DNA of 64,000 bases from the NCBI GenBank assembly GCA_014268975.2, contig CP077096.1:4811501-4875500 (forward strand), given 5' to 3'. Every line of letters begins with the position of its first letter. The first letter of the stretch is position 1. Source of the stretch: Pseudomonas wayambapalatensis (GTDB taxonomy: Bacteria > Pseudomonadota > Gammaproteobacteria > Pseudomonadales > Pseudomonadaceae). This document shows, in pieces, positions 59,440-64,000 of the stretch. A program made the translations under genes and the position numbers. The notes under the pieces were generated by a model. The model was not told the origin of the DNA and did not search any database. It saw only the letters and a program-made list of their open reading frames with translations.

Positions 59440-61221
59440 GTGTCTGAATCTACCCCATTCATCAGCCGCAGAGCCCTGATCGAGAAAAACATCCGTAAGG
59501 AACTGACAACTCATGGCGCATCCCAACCGTTGAGCCTGCCAACCGTCCACAGCCCGCTCGTGACTCACTACGTGAACAGGATCGAGGGCTCCTACGACTC
59601 GTCGCGCGCCAGGATCGATACGGACCACGCCATCGACCTGCTCTACATCGCCTACAACACCACGCCCCAACGCAACGGCGACATCCGCGTCAAGATCAGC
59701 AGCATCATGAACAGCCTGATCAAAGCGCAGCAGGAGAGTGAACGCCAGATCAAGGCCGCCAGCAATGCCGCCAGCCGTCTCACCCGAAGGCTCAACCGCG
59801 GCCTGACCGGCTGGACCGCCGCCCAGACAAGCGGCGACCTCACGCAGATCAAGCGCTTCGTCGGCAAAGAACTGATGGAGATGGCCAACGAGATCAAAAA
59901 ATCGGCCATGGAGGTCAACGCGAACCTGCAAACCATCGTCGACCGCTACGATTGCATCATCAATGACACCAACGAAGTGACCGCCAGCAGCGAAATGGCC
60001 TTGAGCTTGACACTTGAGGCCAACGAAAAAATTCGTCAGGAAATTCTTCAGCACAAGGCTCGCAGCAAGGCACTGGAATCGCTGGTAGCCGACATGCAAC
60101 AACAGGTCCAGCGCTACGAGGCGCTTGCCCGCGACTATGCAGCCCAAGCCAAGTCTTCCGAGGAGCGCGCCTTCTGGTCAGGCATGCTGCGTGGTGCGGC
60201 GCAGGTGGTATCGGCCGCCATGCCACTGGTGGCCATGGCCGCCAGCGGCGGCGGCTCGTCGCTGATCGCCGCCGCCTCAGTCGCTACCAGCGTCGGTAAA
60301 GGCGCCAACAGCGACACCACTGGCGATCTCATTCGCCTGAAGAAAGAACGCTCCGAGCAGCGCGCGGAACTGGCCCTGATACAGGAGGATGTGGAGAAAC
60401 TGCAGACGTCGATCTCCGGTTATCAGAAGCAGAAAGGCCAGGAGAGCGACACCGGCAAGCTCAAGGCGCTGGAGAACCGGATCACCGAAGCCCAAGAGCT
60501 TCTGGCCAAGGCCAAGGTCAAGTACAACCTGGCCAAGGAGCACCTTGGAACACTGGATTCCGCGCTCCAGACGCTGGCCTCGGCAGCCGGTGAGATCAGC
60601 GATGCCAGCCGGGAACAAGCCGACAACCTGCGCCAGATGCAGCTGCATATGCTCGATAATGCCGACAAGTACGAAACCGCCCGGCGCGAACAGGCAGCCG
60701 AACTGGCGGAAGTCTCTGTGCTGATGGCAGGCAAAGGCAGCGAGCAGGAGATCATCGAGCTTGCCATCAGGTCACTGAACCTGAGCGTTAGCGCCCTCAA
60801 GCGCACCCGCGAAATCGTCGTGGAAATTGCGTTCTTCTTCCGCTCGTTCTGCGACTTCATGGAGATCGTTCGCCAGGATGCCCAAGAGCAGATCGAAGAG
60901 TTCGAAGATGCCGAAGACATCGACTCGAGCCGCGACTACCTCTTCTCGCAATTGTGTGAGTCCACCGACGCATTCTTCATCAGTCAGACCGGGCAGTGGA
61001 TCGCCGTCGGCATTGTCTCCGATCATTTCGCCCTGACGTTCAAGGACGGCTGGAGCAAGCTCAACACGCTGTCCGGAAAGTACATCACCAACGACGAACT
61101 GCCGGCCTATCTTACCCAGGCGGCGGGCAAGCTGGACATGATCGCAGCCGACCGCAATGCCGCCAGCCACGAGCGTCAGGTGTACCTGGAAAACTACCGT
61201 AGCGAACTCAACGCCGGTTAA
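59440..61221 (+). CDS. Large alpha-helical protein, pore-forming-toxin-like architecture
   Basis: 593-aa protein not recognised as a named family. It is almost wholly helical: long coiled coil-like stretches before residue 240 and at ~290-440 flank one hydrophobic stretch (about 246-287) rich in Ala/Gly/Ser ('SAAMPLVAMAASGGGSSLIA'). A second hydrophobic patch 'IVVEIAFFFRSFCDFM' is near 460. Helical rods around a single hydrophobic hairpin are the layout of ClyA/XaxA-type alpha pore-forming toxins. No signal peptide is seen. GTG 59440 is preceded by GAAGAGG. The gene follows the frameshifted exported protein by 28 bp and ends before a perfect inverted repeat. The toxin idea is inference from architecture. 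Confidence 0.7.
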   Translation: MSESTPFISRRALIEKNIRKELTTHGASQPLSLPTVHSPLVTHYVNRIEGSYDSSRARIDTDHAIDLLYIAYNTTPQRNGDIRVKISSIMNSLIKAQQESERQIKAASNAASRLTRRLNRGLTGWTAAQTSGDLTQIKRFVGKELMEMANEIKKSAMEVNANLQTIVDRYDCIINDTNEVTASSEMALSLTLEANEKIRQEILQHKARSKALESLVADMQQQVQRYEALARDYAAQAKSSEERAFWSGMLRGAAQVVSAAMPLVAMAASGGGSSLIAAASVATSVGKGANSDTTGDLIRLKKERSEQRAELALIQEDVEKLQTSISGYQKQKGQESDTGKLKALENRITEAQELLAKAKVKYNLAKEHLGTLDSALQTLASAAGEISDASREQADNLRQMQLHMLDNADKYETARREQAAELAEVSVLMAGKGSEQEIIELAIRSLNLSVSALKRTREIVVEIAFFFRSFCDFMEIVRQDAQEQIEEFEDAEDIDSSRDYLFSQLCESTDAFFISQTGQWIAVGIVSDHFALTFKDGWSKLNTLSGKYITNDELPAYLTQAAGKLDMIAADRNAASHERQVYLENYRSELNAG

Positions 61222-61232
61222 TGGCCTCCCGC

Positions 61233-61282
61233 CAGGGGCAAATAATCAGTTCATGATTTTCTGAACTGATTATTTGCCCCTG
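61233..61282. repeat. Perfect 21-bp inverted repeat
   Basis: Left arm 61233-61253 (begins CAGGGGCAAATAATCAG) is exactly complementary to 61262-61282 with an 8-base loop. It lies 12 bp after the large helical gene. It is AT-rich, unlike REP elements, and the outer GC part could act as a terminator; no T tract follows. Confidence 0.93.
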
Positions 61283-61353
61283 CCGATTTTTCCCCCTGAC
61301 ACGCCTCTCCAGAATCGCCTCACCACAATCACAATAACCGTGAGGCCACTCCC

Positions 61354-61743
61354 GTGGACCAGACCCTCCAGGTACGGCAAGCTGCCGCCGACCTCGTCGA
61401 CGCCTTTGCCAGTAACGATACTGCCCGCTATTTCGCCTGTTTCAGCGAAGACGCCACGTTCCTGTTCCATACGCTGCCCCAACCTCTGCTGTCTCGCCGC
61501 GCCTATGAAGACCTTTGGGCCCAGTGGCAAACCGACGGCTTTGCCGTGCTCGGCTGCACCTCGAGCAATGCCCACGTGAGCCTGCAGGGCGATCTGGCGA
61601 TCTTCATGCACGACGTGGCCACACGCATTCGCATTGCCGAGCAGGAACAAGCGCTGAACGAGCGCGAGACCATCGTGTTCCGCCTGCAAGGCGAGCGCTG
61701 GCTGGCGTGCCATGAACACCTGTCGGTCGCCTCCTGCGCCTAA
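61354..61743 (+). CDS. NTF2-like (SnoaL/DUF4440-type) protein
   Basis: 129-aa cone-shaped NTF2-like fold. 'QVRQAAADLVDAFASNDTAR' is the long first helix, 'YFACFSEDATFLFHTLPQPL' the typical 'F..DA.F' block, and 'RWLACHEHLSV' the final strand with a His pair. GTG at 61354 is the start, with GAGG at good distance. It precedes an NCS1 permease by 75 bp, so it is probably the first gene of that operon. Substrate unknown. Confidence 0.8.
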   Translation: MDQTLQVRQAAADLVDAFASNDTARYFACFSEDATFLFHTLPQPLLSRRAYEDLWAQWQTDGFAVLGCTSSNAHVSLQGDLAIFMHDVATRIRIAEQEQALNERETIVFRLQGERWLACHEHLSVASCA

Positions 61744-61818
61744 CGGCCTTGCCGCACTGCCATCGCACTCACAACAAGGCCTGCCTCAGGCCAACAACAC
61801 ACGCGCTGGAGCACCACC

Positions 61819-63318
61819 ATGAGCCACTCGACCGGTATCGAGACCAATGGCGTCGAACAGATCCCCGACGATCAACGCGACGCCACTCCCCTTGACCTTT
61901 TCCGCCTGATCTTCGGCGGCGCCAACACTTTCGCCACCGCCGTGCTCGGCAGCTTCCCGGTACTGTTCGGGCTGTCCTTCCAGGCAGGGCTGTGGGCGAT
62001 CCTGCTCGGCGTCGGGGTCGGTTCGCTGATCCTTGCCCCCATGGGGCTGTTCGGCGCACTCAACGGCACCAACAACGCCGTCTCGTCCGGTGCGCATTTT
62101 GGCGTACACGGACGGATCGTCGGCTCGTTCCTGTCGCTGCTGACCGCCGTGGCGTTCTTTTCGTTGTCGGTGTGGAGCTCGGGCGATGCCCTGATCGGCG
62201 GCGCCAAGCGCCTGGTCGGGCTGCCCGAAACCGACCTCACCCTGGGTCTGGCCTATGGCCTGTTCGCAGTGCTGGTGCTGGTGGTATGCATCTTTGGTTT
62301 CCGCTTCATGTTGTGGGTCAACAAGGTTGCGGTATGGGCTTCAAGCCTGCTGTTCCTGCTCGGCGTCGCCGCCTTCGCCGGACCGTTCGACGCAAGCTTC
62401 GCCGGCAGCGTCAACCTCGGCCAGCCGGGCTTCTGGGCCGCCTTCGTTGGCGCCGCGATCCTCGCCATGAGCAACCCGGTGTCCTTCGGCGCGTTCCTCG
62501 GTGACTGGTCACGCTACATCCCGCGCCAGACCCCGAAATCGCGCATCATGCTGGCGGTGATCCTGGCCCAGGCCGCGACCCTGATCCCGTTCCTGTTCGG
62601 TCTGTGCACCGCTACCCTGGTGGCCAGCCAGGCGCCGGACTATATCGCCGGCAACAACTATGTCGGCGGCCTGCTGGCGATTTCGCCGACCTGGTTCTTC
62701 CTGCCGGTATGCCTGATTGCCGTGATCGGCGGCATGTCCACCGGCACCACCGCGCTGTACGGCACCGGGCTGGACATGTCCAGCGTGTTCCCGCGCCTGC
62801 TCAGCCGCGCGGCCGCCACCCTGCTGATCGGTGTGCTGGCGATCGCCTTCATCTTCATCGGCCGCTTCGCTTTCAACCTGGTGCAGAGCGTATCGACCTT
62901 CGCCGTGCTGATCATCACCTGCACCAGCCCGTGGATGGTGATCATGATCCTCGGCCTGATCACCCGCCGTGGCTTCTACCACGCCGACGACCTGCAGGTG
63001 TTCACCCGCGGCCAGCGTGGCGGCCACTACTGGTTCCTGCACGGCTGGAACTGGCGCGGCATGGGTGCCTGGATCCCCAGCGCCGTCGTGGGCCTGTGCT
63101 TCGTCAACCTGCCGGGACAGTTCGTCGGCCCGTTCGGTGACCTGGCTGGCGGCATCGACCTGAGCCTGCCGGTCACCCTCGGCATCGCCGGCGTGCTGTA
63201 CCTGATCCTGCTCAACCTGTTCCCCGAACCTGCCGGTGTCTACGGCCCGCGCGGCCCGCGCTGGGTACGCTGCAAAGACGCTCCCGTGACACCCGTGACC
63301 ACTGCCGAAATGGCCTGA
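61819..63318 (+). CDS. NCS1-family purine/cytosine permease-like transporter
   Basis: 499-aa inner-membrane transporter with about 12 hydrophobic helices, in the nucleobase:cation symporter-1 (CodB-like) family. 'GANTFATAVLGSFPVLFGLS' is the first helix with the Asn conserved in NCS1. 'FGAFLGDWSRYIPRQTPKSR' is the family signature loop. The adjacent NTF2-like protein and aldehyde dehydrogenase suggest a catabolic operon for an amine or nitrogen heterocycle, not simple cytosine salvage; no codA is present. The exact substrate cannot be read from the sequence. Confidence 0.85.
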   Translation: MSHSTGIETNGVEQIPDDQRDATPLDLFRLIFGGANTFATAVLGSFPVLFGLSFQAGLWAILLGVGVGSLILAPMGLFGALNGTNNAVSSGAHFGVHGRIVGSFLSLLTAVAFFSLSVWSSGDALIGGAKRLVGLPETDLTLGLAYGLFAVLVLVVCIFGFRFMLWVNKVAVWASSLLFLLGVAAFAGPFDASFAGSVNLGQPGFWAAFVGAAILAMSNPVSFGAFLGDWSRYIPRQTPKSRIMLAVILAQAATLIPFLFGLCTATLVASQAPDYIAGNNYVGGLLAISPTWFFLPVCLIAVIGGMSTGTTALYGTGLDMSSVFPRLLSRAAATLLIGVLAIAFIFIGRFAFNLVQSVSTFAVLIITCTSPWMVIMILGLITRRGFYHADDLQVFTRGQRGGHYWFLHGWNWRGMGAWIPSAVVGLCFVNLPGQFVGPFGDLAGGIDLSLPVTLGIAGVLYLILLNLFPEPAGVYGPRGPRWVRCKDAPVTPVTTAEMA

Positions 63319-63331
63319 CTGGAATCCGACC

Positions 63332-64000
63332 ATGACCACCCCCCACTACATCGACGGCCGCTGGGTCGAAGGCCAAGGCAACGACAGCATCAGCGTCTGC
63401 GATCCCTCTCTGGGCATCCCGTTCGCCGAGCTGAAATCGGCCAGCAGCGCCCAGGTGGACGAGGCGGTGCAAGCCGCACGCCGTGCGCTGCCCACCTGGA
63501 AGAGCCGCCCCGCCGCTGAGCGCGCGGCCCTGTTGCGCGGATTTGCCGAACAGCTCGGTGCCCGCCGCGAGGAATTGATCGCGCTGCAGATGCGCAACAA
63601 CGGCAAGCCACGGCACGAGGCCGAGATCGATCTGGACGACGCGGTGGCAACCTTCGCCTACTACGCCGAGCTCGCTGAACAACTGCCGCAGAAAAACTGC
63701 GGCGTGCCCCTGGCCGCCCCAGGCTTTACCGCACGCACCCGCCTGGAAGCCGTCGGCGTGGTCGGCCTGATCGTGCCGTGGAACTTCCCGCTGGTGACCA
63801 GTGCCTGGAAGCTCGCCCCGGCCCTGGCCGCCGGCTGCACCGTGGTGCTCAAGCCCTCGGAGGTCACCCCACTGATCGAACAGGCCTACGGCCAGATCGC
63901 CGAGCAGTTGGGGCTGCCTGCCGGGGTGCTGAACATCGTCAACGGCAAGGCCGAGACCGGCGCGGCGCTGAGCGGCCACAACGGTCTGGACAAGCTGTCG
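63332..64000 (+). CDS. Aldehyde dehydrogenase, N-terminal part (runs off window)
   Basis: The first 223 residues of an NAD(P)-dependent aldehyde dehydrogenase: 'HYIDGRWVEGQGNDSISVCD' start, 'VVGLIVPWNFPLVTSAWKLA' (the conserved PWNxP) and 'GCTVVLKPSEVTP' with the catalytic-domain Lys. The catalytic Cys and Glu lie beyond the window. It resembles betaine/aminobutyraldehyde dehydrogenases. It starts 13 bp after the permease stop, so it is in the same operon. ATG 63332 is the only sensible start. Confidence 0.9.
   Translation, partial: MTTPHYIDGRWVEGQGNDSISVCDPSLGIPFAELKSASSAQVDEAVQAARRALPTWKSRPAAERAALLRGFAEQLGARREELIALQMRNNGKPRHEAEIDLDDAVATFAYYAELAEQLPQKNCGVPLAAPGFTARTRLEAVGVVGLIVPWNFPLVTSAWKLAPALAAGCTVVLKPSEVTPLIEQAYGQIAEQLGLPAGVLNIVNGKAETGAALSGHNGLDKLS

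Noticed and set aside
1..64000. CRISPR array
   Set aside because: No run of regularly spaced direct repeats; all repeats seen are dispersed REP-type or the 38-bp element.

Overview
The window looks like chromosome of a Pseudomonas putida-group bacterium. The evidence is gene content and order: pilA/pilC/pilD-coaE-yacG, clpB beside a tRNA Lys-Pro-Asn cluster, hemA-prfA-prmC-moeB-murI, lolB-ispE-tRNAGln-prs-rplY-pth-ychF, mqo, ndh, phrB behind a MerR-type light regulator, and REP palindromes of the 'GCGGGCAAGCCCGCTCCTACAG' sort split across several intergenic gaps. Coding sequence is GC-rich with strong third-position G/C bias. The exception is the first ~3 kb, which is visibly more AT-rich and is read here as accessory DNA. 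Species is inferred from recognition, not from a search.

Layout. 1-3077: accessory tip of an island ending at the 3' end of tRNA-Thr(CGT). It holds a complete IS5-family (IS427-type) element with an A6G6 frameshift window, then a leftward two-gene cassette: a small HEPN-motif protein (R-N-N-L-F-H) and a 303-aa protein with a D...QxK nuclease-like signature. This is the best candidate for an undescribed system here. 3078-10100: tRNA-Thr, type IV pilus genes (no pilB between pilA and pilC), coaE, yacG, a CbiM-like membrane protein, DUF1780 and DUF3094 proteins, and type II NADH dehydrogenase. 10173-11427: phnN with a decayed phnM tail, then tRNA-Lys/Pro/Asn with their promoter. 11655-19710: clpB, a DUF1329/DUF1302 envelope pair and an acyl-CoA ligase. 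19906-26260: 2-hydroxyacid dehydrogenase, rsmC, a yybP-ykoY (Mn2+) riboswitch with its UPF0016 exporter, an M48 lipoprotein protease and a dCache chemoreceptor.

26319-37172: an SRAP-domain protein with an altered active site, small zinc-ribbon and DUF2007 proteins, a PlsC-like acyltransferase, several small hypotheticals, yajG, mqo, hpt, upp and uraA. 37233-44425: hemH, an epimerase, and a probable light regulon: FAD amine-oxidase-like protein, TudS-DUF1722, class II LitR, photolyase PhrB and an SDR. Two TRTACA-N12-TGTACA operators sit in front of its promoters. 44463-49827: pagL and the tightly overlapping leftward hemA-prfA-prmC-moeB-murI operon. 50101-56907: housekeeping genes for lipoprotein sorting, isoprenoids, PRPP, L25, Pth and YchF. 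56908-64000: a more variable segment with a DoxX protein, a double remnant left by one deletion across acdS and its divergent Lrp-type regulator, a large alpha-helical protein with toxin-like architecture behind a frameshifted secreted partner, and an NTF2-like / NCS1 permease / aldehyde dehydrogenase operon cut by the window end.

Links between genes: PRPP from Prs feeds Hpt and Upp, with UraA supplying uracil. HemA and HemH are the first committed and last steps of haem synthesis. PrfA is the substrate of PrmC. LolB and YajG are linked to the outer membrane. PilD matures PilA. TudS, PhrB and the LitR-type regulator make sense together as a response to light and near-UV damage.
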